Source: Leptospiraceae bacterium (GTDB taxonomy: Bacteria > Spirochaetota > Leptospiria > Leptospirales > Leptospiraceae). From it: 64,000 nucleotides of DNA. The position numbers and the translations under genes were made by a program. This document shows, piece by piece, positions 1-7,849 of this stretch. Position 1 is the stretch's first letter; each line of letters starts with the position of its first letter. The stretch is taken from assembly GCA_022402465.1 (NCBI GenBank), contig JAKRSH010000034.1, positions 78,627 to 142,626 of the forward strand, in the 5' to 3' direction. Below the pieces are notes generated by a model, which did not search any database, had not been told where the DNA came from, and saw only the letters and a program-made list of their open reading frames with translations.

Positions 1-1
1 T

Positions 2-166
2 GCAATAGCACTAAGTAGCAACAAAATTGCATCTGATCCAGAAATTTTTTCAGAAGTAGACAAGAAATTTTATTTCTTTTCCAATAAGGAAGCAAAAGAA
101 ATGTTCGATAAAGATCCTAAAGAGTTTATCAAGAAAGCCGATAAAAACTGGAAATCTCTAAAATAG
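2..166 (+). CDS. YHS-domain protein, C-terminal part (partial)
   Basis: The reading frame is open from the window edge to a TAG at 164-166, giving the last 54 residues of a protein. The segment FYFFSNKEAKEMFDKDPKEF matches the second half of a YHS domain, a small metal-associated domain found in copper/heavy-metal proteins and in stand-alone secreted proteins. In the usual form a Cys sits in the 'F.C' position; here it reads FFSNKE, so that cysteine is absent. The start and any signal peptide lie outside the window. It may be linked in function to the metal/stress genes at 2.7-6.3 kb, but that is inference from proximity only. Confidence 0.7.
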   Translation, partial: AIALSSNKIASDPEIFSEVDKKFYFFSNKEAKEMFDKDPKEFIKKADKNWKSLK

Positions 167-176
167 ATTAGTATAA

Positions 177-220
177 AAACACAAGTAGCCTGCACAGAAA
201 AGTATGGGTTATTTGTGTTT
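177..220. terminator. Hairpin between the YHS gene and the MCP gene
   Basis: Arms at 177-190 and 206-220 pair with a few G-T pairs (AAACACAAGTAGCC against GGGTTATTTGTGTTT). Read on the minus strand the hairpin is followed by TTTTTAT. It lies between convergent genes and could stop either transcript; it is about 160 bases beyond the MCP stop codon. Confidence 0.4.
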
Positions 221-383
221 CCATGAATTTACTGAATTCAATCAATAAGTGAAACAGCGAATCAAATTGAAATATAGGAAGACTAGGATACCACTGGAAA
301 CAAGTATATAGTTACTCTGAAATTAGAAAAATTCTTTCAAAAAAGAAATCCTTTATTAAAGAAAATGTAGAAAACAATTTAAC

Positions 384-2240
384 CTACACTTCAAATAAAT
401 TCATTTTCTTCTTCATGTCTAATGCCATATTTGAAATTGATTCGGAAGAGGCACTTAATTCTTCCATCCCAGCTGCATTGGACTGTGTAGAATCGTTGAA
501 GTTGTAAATTGCCTGACCAATTTCTAGTGTTGCAGATTTAACTTCTTTCATTGAAGATTCAATGCCTTGTGAAATCTTCAGAATGGTATTGTTACTAACG
601 ATAATGTTATTGCTATAAGACAATTGAGTTTCAATATTATCACTAACTGAATTAACTAAAGATCCAAAATTCTGAATACCATGAATTAAAACCTGAAAGA
701 TTTTTGCAGTATCCTCAATGGTATTAGTTCCTTTACGAATATCTTCATCGCTTTTGCGAATATACGAATCGATTTCTTTAATTGACTTTGCAGTTTTACT
801 AGCAAGTTTACCGATTTCTTCAGCAACTACAGAAAAACCCTTACCGTAATCACCGGCTCGGGCAGCTTCAATAGCAGCATTTAGCGCTAAAAGATTGATC
901 TGGTCGGATATGCTTGTGATAATTTCGATCACGGATCGGATTTGTTCGGAGGACTTATCAATTGATTCAATACTTGATTTCATAGATTCAAGGGATGATT
1001 GACCTTTCTTTGAGTCAGTTGTCATTGTTCTCACAGATTGAATTGTTGAATTAATATTTAACTTTACTTTATTATTAGCATCAGTGAGTGCATTAATGTA
1101 TTCTTTTAATAAATGAATCTGATGTACTTGATCCTCCGTTTTAACTGTTATATTTTCAAGAGTTGCGTTAATCTGCTCAATCGAGGCCGATATTTCCTCA
1201 GAAGATGAAGCTTGAGTTTGCGCATTTTGCGTAAGAACAGATAAAGATGTTGTCATTTCTTCAGAAGAGTTAGAGCCATTATTAGAAACATGTAGAATAT
1301 CCGAAATAATCATCGAAAGTTGGGATATCATTGAATTAATATTCATCGAAAGTTTTCCAATATCATCCGGGTAAATAGCAATAGTTTGATTATGCAAATT
1401 ACCTTGCGCTAGTTTACCAAGTAAACTATTTACCTCGACAAGCGGAGAAAGTTTTGTTTTTAAGTAAAAGAAAAAGAATAAAGATACAAAAAATGTTGTC
1501 AAACCTGCAATGAGTGATTGATTGATCATATTTTTTAAAATAATTTCTTCATTTGAGGAAACTGAAAAATCGCTACCGCTGCTCACTGAAGATATAAACA
1601 AAGATTCGTTCAGCTTAGCGGAGAATAGAATTATTATTATAGAAAGTGAAGCAATACCAATGGACAATATAAAAGGAGCTGATCTTGATATAGATCGAAA
1701 ATAGGTTCTATGATCCTCATCTTCAATTAAAGGTCGATCAAAATAATTTAGTTTTCCTATTTTCGATAGTAAAATTTCAACAGCAATATGTGTGTATGCA
1801 GTATTGAGAAGGGTAGCAAATAATAATATTGAAATTAAATAATAGTTTTGAATTGAAGAAGATCCACCCATTATCGAGAAGAATGATAAAGTTATTGTAG
1901 ATCCTATCAACCATCGAAAAAAATTCAAGAGTGACAAATTTCCTGGTAGAGATATATACGATTTCCATCCTAGTGAATAATCTTTAACATCAGGAAATTT
2001 ATTTTTCTCAATTAGACTAAGATAATCTTTTAGCCCTTTAGAATAATGAAAGAACTTAAGAAAAAACGGTATCATATAAAAAATGAATCCTATTGATACA
2101 CCGATTAGAAGTGAAAAATATTGCTTTCCATTTGGTTCCACAAAATAGAATAAAAAGATTAGAGTTAGTGGAACCACAAAAAAAGTTGAAAATCCTTCGG
2201 AAAGAAATAAAAGGGATAAACTAAGCGACCTTTTTTTCAT
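384..2240 (-). CDS. Methyl-accepting chemotaxis protein
   Basis: A 618-residue receptor. The N-terminal half is mainly membrane: hydrophobic segments at about residues 12-32, 40-62, 110-130, 190-207 and 243-260, so several helices rather than the usual two flanking one periplasmic domain. A HAMP-like linker follows, then a long coiled-coil signalling domain from about residue 320. The conserved hairpin tip reads [20 protein letters not shown], followed by the typical AEEI..LA...A.SIKEI. It would signal through CheA/CheW to the periplasmic flagella. No che genes are nearby, so it is an orphan receptor with an unknown, probably membrane-sensed, stimulus. The DUF427 gene lies 43 bases upstream on the same strand and may share its transcript. 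Confidence 0.93.
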   Translation of the reverse strand: MKKRSLSLSLLFLSEGFSTFFVVPLTLIFLFYFVEPNGKQYFSLLIGVSIGFIFYMIPFFLKFFHYSKGLKDYLSLIEKNKFPDVKDYSLGWKSYISLPGNLSLLNFFRWLIGSTITLSFFSIMGGSSSIQNYYLISILLFATLLNTAYTHIAVEILLSKIGKLNYFDRPLIEDEDHRTYFRSISRSAPFILSIGIASLSIIIILFSAKLNESLFISSVSSGSDFSVSSNEEIILKNMINQSLIAGLTTFFVSLFFFFYLKTKLSPLVEVNSLLGKLAQGNLHNQTIAIYPDDIGKLSMNINSMISQLSMIISDILHVSNNGSNSSEEMTTSLSVLTQNAQTQASSSEEISASIEQINATLENITVKTEDQVHQIHLLKEYINALTDANNKVKLNINSTIQSVRTMTTDSKKGQSSLESMKSSIESIDKSSEQIRSVIEIITSISDQINLLALNAAIEAARAGDYGKGFSVVAEEIGKLASKTAKSIKEIDSYIRKSDEDIRKGTNTIEDTAKIFQVLIHGIQNFGSLVNSVSDNIETQLSYSNNIIVSNNTILKISQGIESSMKEVKSATLEIGQAIYNFNDSTQSNAAGMEELSASSESISNMALDMKKKMNLFEV

Positions 2241-2283
2241 CTCGATATGTTTATCTCAATTTAAATATCATTTATTTTTAAAT

Positions 2284-2565
2284 TTATTGAATTTCCACTC
2301 CATTCCAGAAAGCTATTCTTCCTTCGATAGCCTTTGCTGAAGGTGATTTAATTGATTTATATTCCCATGCAGCGTTATTGTTTACTTTTCCATCAACTAC
2401 AATATCATTGTAAGATGCCGTACCTTTCCACGAGCAGACAGATGTCATCGTTGATGGACTTAGGTATTCTAATTTCACTGATTCTTTAGGGAAGTACATT
2501 GCCTTGTCTACTTCAATTGTATCCTCTGATTCTGCGATGACTTTTCCATTCCATATTGCCTTCAT
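2284..2565 (-). CDS. DUF427 domain protein
   Basis: A 93-residue protein covering one DUF427 domain almost exactly: it opens MKAIWNGKVIAES and has the family pattern of a folded-back beta barrel with 'YFP', 'CSWKGTASYNDI' and 'AAWEYKSIKSPS...IEGRIAFW'. The biochemical function of DUF427 is not established; members are small cytosolic proteins, often stand-alone. The start has an upstream AGGAGATTTTTAAAC on the minus strand, consistent with an RBS. It precedes the MCP gene on the same strand. Confidence 0.88.
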   Translation of the reverse strand: MKAIWNGKVIAESEDTIEVDKAMYFPKESVKLEYLSPSTMTSVCSWKGTASYNDIVVDGKVNNNAAWEYKSIKSPSAKAIEGRIAFWNGVEIQ

Positions 2566-2754
2566 GTTTAAAAATCTCCTATTTTCCTTTACCGCTTTAG
2601 TAGTTTAAATCTACAGAATCTTACATATCCTTATTAAAATTATTTCATACTTTCTAATAATCTGCAATCGACACCTTTAAGTTTTAAAATTTATATGAAT
2701 GAATTTTTTGTAAGAATATCAATTCGAAATACACTTTATTGTAATGGAGAATCA

Positions 2755-3306
2755 ATGAATAAATTCAAGACAAAGCTAAATCCAGAAAAAGAAGATACAG
2801 AGAGTAAATCAGTACAAGAAATATTTATTACTACAAAGAAAAATCTGGGAACTATTCCTAACATGTATAAGAATATGGGCGTTTCTTCAGGTTTGCTAAG
2901 TACCTACATACATGGATATACAGAATTGAGGGGAAGCAAGATTTTTAAACCTCACGAAATGGAAGTGATTTTCCTTACTATAAGCAAGGAGAATGCTTGC
3001 GATTATTGTCTAAAGGCTCATAGTTTTATTGGGAGAAAAATGACTAGCGTTCCCGAAGATGTTATTCAAGCGATTCACACCAGAGGATCTATTTCTGATC
3101 ACAAATTAAATGCATTGCATGAATTTGTTGTTCACTATTTGAATTCAAAAGGGTGGTTGCGTCCAGAAGAAGTGGAGAAATTTACAGATGCGGGCTTTCC
3201 AGAGGAAGCTATTCTAGAAATTATATTAGCTATTTCTGTAAAGACAATCAGTAATTATTCGAATCATATTTTTGATACAGAAATTGATTCAATGTTTAAA
3301 AATTAG
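2755..3306 (+). CDS. AhpD-like / carboxymuconolactone decarboxylase family protein
   Basis: The ATG at 2755 is preferred over an upstream in-frame ATG at 2695 because it follows TGGAGAATCA; this gives 183 residues. The core SKENACDYCLKAHS carries the AhpD signature: Glu79, Cys82-x2-Cys85 and His89, the proton-relay and redox cysteines of alkylhydroperoxidase-type members. The all-helical length fits the peroxidase-related branch of the family. It likely reduces peroxides or acts as a thiol oxidoreductase. It heads a run with YceI and a DUF2282 gene, spaced 6 and 37 bases apart, suggesting a single stress-inducible transcript, possibly under the ECF sigma factor at 5727-6272 (inference). Confidence 0.88.
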   Translation: MNKFKTKLNPEKEDTESKSVQEIFITTKKNLGTIPNMYKNMGVSSGLLSTYIHGYTELRGSKIFKPHEMEVIFLTISKENACDYCLKAHSFIGRKMTSVPEDVIQAIHTRGSISDHKLNALHEFVVHYLNSKGWLRPEEVEKFTDAGFPEEAILEIILAISVKTISNYSNHIFDTEIDSMFKN

Positions 3307-3312
3307 GAGTGA

Positions 3313-3942
3313 ATGATGAGAACTACAACATATATAAAAAAGATTACACAGGCTATCTCAATAGGATTGTTAGTTACGGGAGTAAGTTTATCTGCAGATA
3401 CAACTTACAAAATTGACAAAGAGCATACAAGCTTAGGTTTTGAAATAGACCACTTAATGATTAGCACAGTCACAGGCAGATTCAAAACCTTCGATGGGGA
3501 AATCATTATTAGTGATGATAAGAAGAAGCTATTGTCTATTCAGGGATACGCTTTAGCTAAATCAATCGACACAGATAATTCAAAAAGAGATGAGCACCTT
3601 AGATCTAAAGATTTTTTTGATGCTCAAAAATTTCCGAAGCTTGAATTCACGATAAAAGAATTAGATATATCTTCGGGAAGCTCATCTAACGTTAAAGGCA
3701 AGCTTACGATACGAGGAATAGCAAAAGAAGTAAAAGTAAAGATTAAATTTAAAGGCACCGTAACGGATCCTTGGGGTGCTGAAAAACTTGCCATTGATGC
3801 TGAAAGCACAATCAATCGTAAAGATTTTGGTTTAACTTGGAACGAAGCATTGGAGTCTGGTGGAGTTATGGTTGGTGAAGATGTTAAAATCGTAATCAAG
3901 GTGGAAGCTGATCTTGTGGAAACCAAGAACTCAAAGAAATAA
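3313..3942 (+). CDS. YceI family periplasmic protein
   Basis: A 209-residue protein with a signal peptide (basic start MMRTTTYIKK, hydrophobic stretch, cleavage near residue 28 before DTTYKIDKEH). The mature part is a YceI lipocalin-like barrel: 'YKIDKEHTSLGFEIDHLMIS', 'VTGRFKTFDGEI', 'LRSKDFFDAQKFPKLEF' and the closing 'INRKDFGLTWNEALESGG..VGEDVKI'. Family members bind polyisoprenoids or similar lipids in the periplasm. An AGGAG overlaps the previous stop codon (3305-3309), so translation is probably coupled with the AhpD-like gene. Its setting beside a DUF2282 gene is a common stress-locus arrangement. Confidence 0.93.
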   Translation: MMRTTTYIKKITQAISIGLLVTGVSLSADTTYKIDKEHTSLGFEIDHLMISTVTGRFKTFDGEIIISDDKKKLLSIQGYALAKSIDTDNSKRDEHLRSKDFFDAQKFPKLEFTIKELDISSGSSSNVKGKLTIRGIAKEVKVKIKFKGTVTDPWGAEKLAIDAESTINRKDFGLTWNEALESGGVMVGEDVKIVIKVEADLVETKNSKK

Positions 3943-3979
3943 TTTAAATAAAATTATTAAATCAAAAAAGGAAAATAGA

Positions 3980-4273
3980 ATGGAGACAAAAAATATAATT
4001 CTCATGGGGGCATTACTTGCCATGACTCAAATGGCTGGATGTGCTTCAGCGCAATCTACGGAAGCCACTAATCAAGCTGGAAAATGCTATGGAGTGGCAG
4101 GCCCTAAGCAAGGTGATTGCGGAGGAAAGGATCCAAAAACAGGAAAAACATGGAGCTGTGCTGGTCAGAATCCAACAGCAGATCTTGGCTGGAAGAAAAT
4201 GACTAAAGAAGAGTGTGATGCGGCTGGTAAACACAATTCAGCAACAACTAAAAACTTTGTTGCCAACAAATAA
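3980..4273 (+). CDS. DUF2282 bufferin-like small exported protein (BufA1 type)
   Basis: The ATG at 3980 is chosen over an upstream in-frame start at 3914 because it follows AGGAAAATAGA and gives a clean signal sequence; 97 residues. Residues 1-25 are a hydrophobic leader ending MAGCASAQS, where Cys21 could also be a lipoprotein cysteine. The mature part has four cysteines (36, 47, 60, 79) in the DUF2282 pattern KCYGVA..GDCGG...WSCAGQ, then an ECD near the end. Related proteins are post-translationally modified by DUF692 enzymes to bind copper (bufferins). Here the DUF692 gene just downstream is broken, so this peptide may stay unmodified or be served by an enzyme elsewhere. Confidence 0.85.
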   Translation: METKNIILMGALLAMTQMAGCASAQSTEATNQAGKCYGVAGPKQGDCGGKDPKTGKTWSCAGQNPTADLGWKKMTKEECDAAGKHNSATTKNFVANK

Positions 4274-4280
4274 AAAAGAT

Positions 4281-4708
4281 AATTCTTCTTCGGTTGGTCT
4301 TTCTTTCTGAGAGCCCAATCGAGTAGAATTTTTAGGTAATAAATTAGATATAGATTTTATCGAAATTATTACTGAAAATTTTTCATACAATCAGGTTCCT
4401 GATAGGGACTTTATTGCAAGCTTCAGTGAATCTTATCCACTCCTTTTGCATAGTTTAACTATGAATATGGGATGATTGGATGATTTGGAGATTCCCTATT
4501 TTAATAAAATAAACTCACTATTTAAAGAAACCAATCCATTATTCATAACAGATCATTTGTGTATGACCAGGCACAATGGAAAAAGCTCTTTCGACTTACT
4601 TCCTATTCCTTATACTAAGAATATGATTAATCATCTTCAAGAGAGATATTTACGATTACAAGATAGATGAAATGGACGAAGTGAATTTTTATTTTGATGC
4701 TCTTGATA
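4281..4708 (+). pseudogene. bufB / DUF692 (MNIO family) remnant with in-frame stops
   Basis: The frame reads SSSVGLSF-stop-EPNRVEF, then FIEIITENF, YPLLLHSLTMNMG-stop, then LDDLEIPYF, ITDHLCMTRHNG and LLPIPYTKNMINHLQERYL. This follows the N-terminal half of DUF692 multinuclear iron oxidases (GLG.RE..., FLEV..EN, LHG..LS.GS.DPL, ISDHLCW....LLPLPYT). TGA codons interrupt it at 4308-4310 and 4473-4475; a third stop follows LQDR near 4671, after which only an EMDEVNFYFDALD-like scrap remains. There is no start codon and the metal-binding C-terminal half is gone. In intact operons this enzyme modifies the bufferin cysteines. It lies eight bases after the DUF2282 stop, the position expected of bufB. 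Confidence 0.75.
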
Positions 4709-4867
4709 CATCGCTTAGATTATTTAAAATATGGCTATGATGTCAGAACAAAAAATACCCTTGAGACAATTTTTCTAAAAACTAGAAATATAATGGGAGT
4801 TAATATAAGAAATATTTCTGGTAAAGAATATTTTTTCATGGAATGTAGAAACTTGTATATGTACTGA
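4709..4867 (+). pseudogene. Probable bufC / DUF2063 remnant
   Basis: The frame from 4709 to a TGA at 4865-4867 reads HRLDYLKYGYDVRTKNTLET, then IFLKTRNIMGVN and KEYFFMECRNLYMY. This resembles the early part of DUF2063 (BufC-type) proteins, where 'Rl.iY..gY..Rl.daL...fp..r.l.G...' is typical. It has no start codon and stops after about 50 residues. Position supports the idea, because bufC usually follows bufB. The match is short and made by eye, so it is tentative; it could be unrelated junk in the decayed interval. Confidence 0.4.
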
Positions 4868-4900
4868 ACCTCCGAAACAATGTATTGTATCATTTTTCAA

Positions 4901-5424
4901 ATGAATCAAAATTCAAAAATTTTAATCTTGAATAGAGAAGGTCATTCATTAGTAGGTGCGGCGGTAGTTTTTGCAGCTAAGCATTTGCCAGATGTAAAAG
5001 CTATCCTTACAATTAGAGTCCCTTCGGATCCTAGGCATGAAGAACATCTACTAAAGGATAGTATAAACGATATTGAAATAAGTGGATGTGCTATTGTCGA
5101 TATCGGAGGAAGAAATTTCACTATCAAAAAACAATTCTTGGAAGATATTCGAAGTCATAGTCTTCCTGAAGCTTTGAAAGAATTGAAAAAGCCTCTCTTG
5201 GTTTTGCATTCCCCCAAGATGTAATTGTAGGAATCGATAATGCTCGTAAGATATTTGAATCTGCTTACCATTCCAAGAGCTTTGTATCTTTGGATGGAGC
5301 CAATCATTTGCTATCTGATTCGCAAGATTCGCAATTCGTAGGAAATATGATAGTCTCTTGGATAACAAGATATCTCCCAATTGAGGAAAAAAACCTTAGA
5401 CTGAAAGATCAAGAAATCAAGTGA
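4901..5424 (+). pseudogene. Alpha/beta hydrolase of the hydrolase-OsmC fusion family, degraded
   Basis: The segments GHSLVGAAVVFAAKHLPDVK, VPSDPRHEEHLLKDS, FTIKKQFLEDI and LLVLHSPKM, then in another frame DVIVGIDNARKIFESAYHSK and FVSLDGANHLLS, follow the C-terminal two-thirds of the hydrolase domain of bifunctional alpha/beta hydrolase/OsmC proteins. The nucleophile elbow GHSLVG and the late histidine (GANH) are visible. The N-terminal third is missing, ILILNREGHS looks scrambled, and a one-base loss in the C run at 5211-5215 splits the frame. The second half ends at a TGA at 5422-5424, and the OsmC part is essentially gone. It sits at the tail of the decayed stress locus. Confidence 0.75.
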
Positions 5425-5455
5425 ACTTGTGGATTACAAAAGAAAAATACACATC

Positions 5456-5734
5456 TCAAATTTTACCATGTGCTTTACTTTCTAAATTATGTAGAATGCG
5501 AACTTTCATATCTGTCGGCATATGTGGCGATCCGGAAAGTTTTCCTTCCTTATCTGGAAGAGTAATGATTGAGTGGAAGCCTTTGCACATTTCGCACATA
5601 TAGAGATGGAGTTTCAACTGGAATTTTTTTATCATTCCAATAGAAATCTGGTCTCGTTGGAAGGAAAGAAGTTCTGAGACTTCATTGCAGGAGAGCATCC
5701 ATTTCCCTTTTCCTTTTGTGCAGACATTAGACAT
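5456..5734 (-). CDS. Zinc-finger (ZAS-type) anti-sigma factor
   Basis: A 92-residue protein with an early CNEVSELLS segment and the motif HLYMCEMC (His-x3-Cys-x2-Cys), the zinc-binding signature of ZAS/zf-HC2 anti-sigma factors. There is no transmembrane helix, so it is soluble, which fits redox- or metal-responsive members where the zinc site senses the signal. Its ATG overlaps the last codons of the ECF sigma gene upstream by 8 bases, the usual sigma/anti-sigma coupling. It probably holds the sigma factor inactive until stress. Its 3' end abuts the hydrolase remnant, which points the other way. Confidence 0.75.
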   Translation of the reverse strand: MSNVCTKGKGKWMLSCNEVSELLSFQRDQISIGMIKKFQLKLHLYMCEMCKGFHSIITLPDKEGKLSGSPHMPTDMKVRILHNLESKAHGKI

Positions 5735-6272
5735 TTGAAATTCCTTTTCCTTCCATGCAGATCTTCAATTGAATCCGTATTCTATGTAATAATACATGTA
5801 GATTAGACGTAGAGATATCCAATTTCTTACAAATTTCAGAAGAATTCATTTGTTCAAATTCTCTCATTTTATAAAGAATTCTATGTTGGTTAGGTAAAGT
5901 ATCTATACAGTATAACAAAGTATCCCATATTAAGGAATTTTCTAAGTTTTCATAAATAGATTTGCGTGAATCTGGTTGATTATTGATCCAGAAGCCAGAA
6001 TCATCAAAAGCATTTAACTTAATTTCAGATTCAGATATTACTCTAGAATTCTTATATTTTTTTCTATAGATTTCATAAATTTTATTCTTCAAAATCCCGA
6101 TTATCCATGTGCTAGGGCTGGAGTCTCCTCGGTATTTCTCCCAGGATTGGATTGCAACAAGGAATGTATCTTGAATCACGTCCTCAATTTCTTCAGGATC
6201 ACTTAAACGTGAACGAGCGTAATTGTATAGAAGATCAGAATATTCATTGAATAATCTTGTTATATCCATCAT
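5727..6272 (-). CDS. ECF (group IV) RNA polymerase sigma factor
   Basis: A 181-residue protein with only regions sigma2 and sigma4. Sigma2 covers about residues 7-75: LFNEYSDLLYNYARSRL, then EEIEDVIQDTFLVAIQSWEK and the -10 reading PSTWIIGILKNKI. Sigma4 covers about residues 122-172: LPNQHRILYKMREFEQMNSS and a helix-turn-helix EICKKLDISTSNLHVLLHRI. It is followed by its likely zinc-finger anti-sigma with an 8-base overlap. ECF factors of this sort often control DUF2282/DUF692 operons, so the facing genes at 2755-4273 are the natural candidate targets (inference). I could not identify its promoter motif with confidence. Confidence 0.93.
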   Translation of the reverse strand: MMDITRLFNEYSDLLYNYARSRLSDPEEIEDVIQDTFLVAIQSWEKYRGDSSPSTWIIGILKNKIYEIYRKKYKNSRVISESEIKLNAFDDSGFWINNQPDSRKSIYENLENSLIWDTLLYCIDTLPNQHRILYKMREFEQMNSSEICKKLDISTSNLHVLLHRIRIQLKICMEGKGISNV

Positions 6273-6791
6273 GTCCTCATAATGTAGAAAGATTAGAAAT
6301 ACAATTTGTTATGAAATTAAACTTTAACGTTAGCCATGGATTGACTTTCATTTAATTTTAAATCTCAATGTAGAAGTATGAATCAATCTGGTTTTTAATT
6401 GAAAGAAGTTCATTTTATAGTTTTGAATTTTTAAGCAGTGTTAGAGTTATTTTGAATTTTAGCTAAGACTTTATGATTTCTATTTTAATAAATACTTTGC
6501 AATTAGTCAAATAAAAAATTTGTGATAAGTTTATATGCCTGCACCAGCTCTTCCTTGGCTTAGTAAAATGATATTTAGTTTAGATTTTATAATCATTTTC
6601 TCATTTCCACTTTAGTTGCACCATTCGATAAGGATGACTGGGATGGTCTTTTGGTAGAATCAAATTATTTAGGTCTTAAGAATATAGAGACTATGGAAAA
6701 TTTTTAAATCGATACTAATTTATATCCATTCTTTTCTTATCTGATAACTTTCATTTTACGATATTCTTGAACATGAATTAGAGTTGATAAG
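6273..6791. other. Gene-poor AT-rich interval
   Basis: No convincing gene is seen in about 520 bases. A short open stretch ending at a TAA near 6705-6707 reads LVAPFDKDDWDGLLVESNYL and may be a scrap of a lost gene, but it has no start, no recognised family and only about 40 residues. The sigma-factor promoter should lie in the first 100 bases. Confidence 0.5.
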
Positions 6792-6814
6792 AAAAAAAGT
6801 AGCAAGGTGCTTAC
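6792..6814 (-). terminator. Terminator of the tRNA-Ile/tRNA-Ala transcript
   Basis: On the minus strand a short hairpin (GTA-A-GCA, loop CCT, TGCTAC) is followed at once by seven T. It lies 37 bases beyond the 3' end of tRNA-Ala and fits a Rho-independent terminator. Confidence 0.55.
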
Positions 6815-6851
6815 AGTAAGTTTTGGAAGGATAGTTAGTAATTTAGAAAAA

Positions 6852-6927
<76 letters not shown>

Positions 6928-7012
6928 ATTTTTTCTAAATACCAACCGTAGGTTAAAATGTTCTTAAGAAACCTATGGTCTGGAAACCTGTTTCAAAAGT
7001 TCAAACACGGTA

Positions 7013-7086
<74 letters not shown>

Positions 7087-7137
7087 GTGATGACCATGAT
7101 TTAAAGAATGAATTTGGAATCAAACTTTTTTATAAAT

Positions 7138-7848
7138 TTAGTAATCAAATAGTCCAGGATCTTTATCCACTTCCTCTGCCATTGCTTGGATTAAATGAGA
7201 TCCATTTGCACTGGAGTGATTCACTTCTTTAGAAACTTGGTGGCTTTTCCAAATATTTGACTTACTGATGTCGGTTATTTTTTGGATTTCTCTTGAGCTC
7301 AAGCTAGGATCCAACCAGGACTCATAATGTTCCTTTGGTATAACAAGAGGCATGCGATCGTGGATATAGGAGACAGATTTATTGGCTTGTGTAGTGATTA
7401 AGGCTAGGGTATATTCTTCGCTACCATCTTTTCCCATCCAAATATCATAGATTCCTCCTAAAGCAAAAGAAGCTAGGTCGGATGTATAGATGTAATAAGG
7501 ATATTTTATTTTATTTTTGGTCATCCATTCATAATAACCCTCTGCTTGGATGAGGCAGCGTCTTCGAAGATAAGGGCCACGAAAGGATGGTTTTTCTTCA
7601 ATACCTTCGAGTCTTGCATTGGAATATCTTTTTTGCAAAGCATCCTTAGACCAGGCAGGTAGAAGGCCCCAAAGTACAAAATCACTTAGGTATTTCCCTG
7701 AGTCTTTTCTTAGAATTTCAACAGGGCTTCCAGGCGCGATATTGTATCTGGGTGCAAAATGTTCTTCAGTTAAGAATGGACTTCCATCCCGCAGAATCAA
7801 ATCTGCAAAAATACTTTCTTTAGCAAAACGTACAAATCTTCCACACAT
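7138..7848 (-). CDS. yedK: SOS response-associated peptidase, YedK/HMCES family
   Basis: A 236-residue SRAP protein. It starts MCGRFVRF, so Cys2 becomes N-terminal after Met removal and can bond covalently to abasic sites in single-stranded DNA. Other family residues are visible: the Asn of YSNARLEGI, the Glu of EGYYEWM and the His of IHDRMPLVIP. It protects and later releases abasic-site crosslinks at replication forks. It starts one base after the hemW stop codon on the same strand, so the two are likely co-transcribed and translationally coupled. The length is close to the family norm. Confidence 0.95.
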   Translation of the reverse strand: MCGRFVRFAKESIFADLILRDGSPFLTEEHFAPRYNIAPGSPVEILRKDSGKYLSDFVLWGLLPAWSKDALQKRYSNARLEGIEEKPSFRGPYLRRRCLIQAEGYYEWMTKNKIKYPYYIYTSDLASFALGGIYDIWMGKDGSEEYTLALITTQANKSVSYIHDRMPLVIPKEHYESWLDPSLSSREIQKITDISKSNIWKSHQVSKEVNHSSANGSHLIQAMAEEVDKDPGLFDY

Positions 7849-7849
7849 A

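Noticed and set aside
5421..5462. OsmC domain start after the hydrolase remnant
   Set aside because: A dozen residues (LWITKEKYTSQIL) faintly fit an OsmC beginning in another frame, but too few to call and the following sequence is the anti-sigma gene on the other strand.
6537..6707. Short frame with VAPFDKDDWDGLLVESNYL as a gene
   Set aside because: Only about 40 residues, no start codon with an RBS and no recognised family; kept only as a possible scrap in the intergenic entry.
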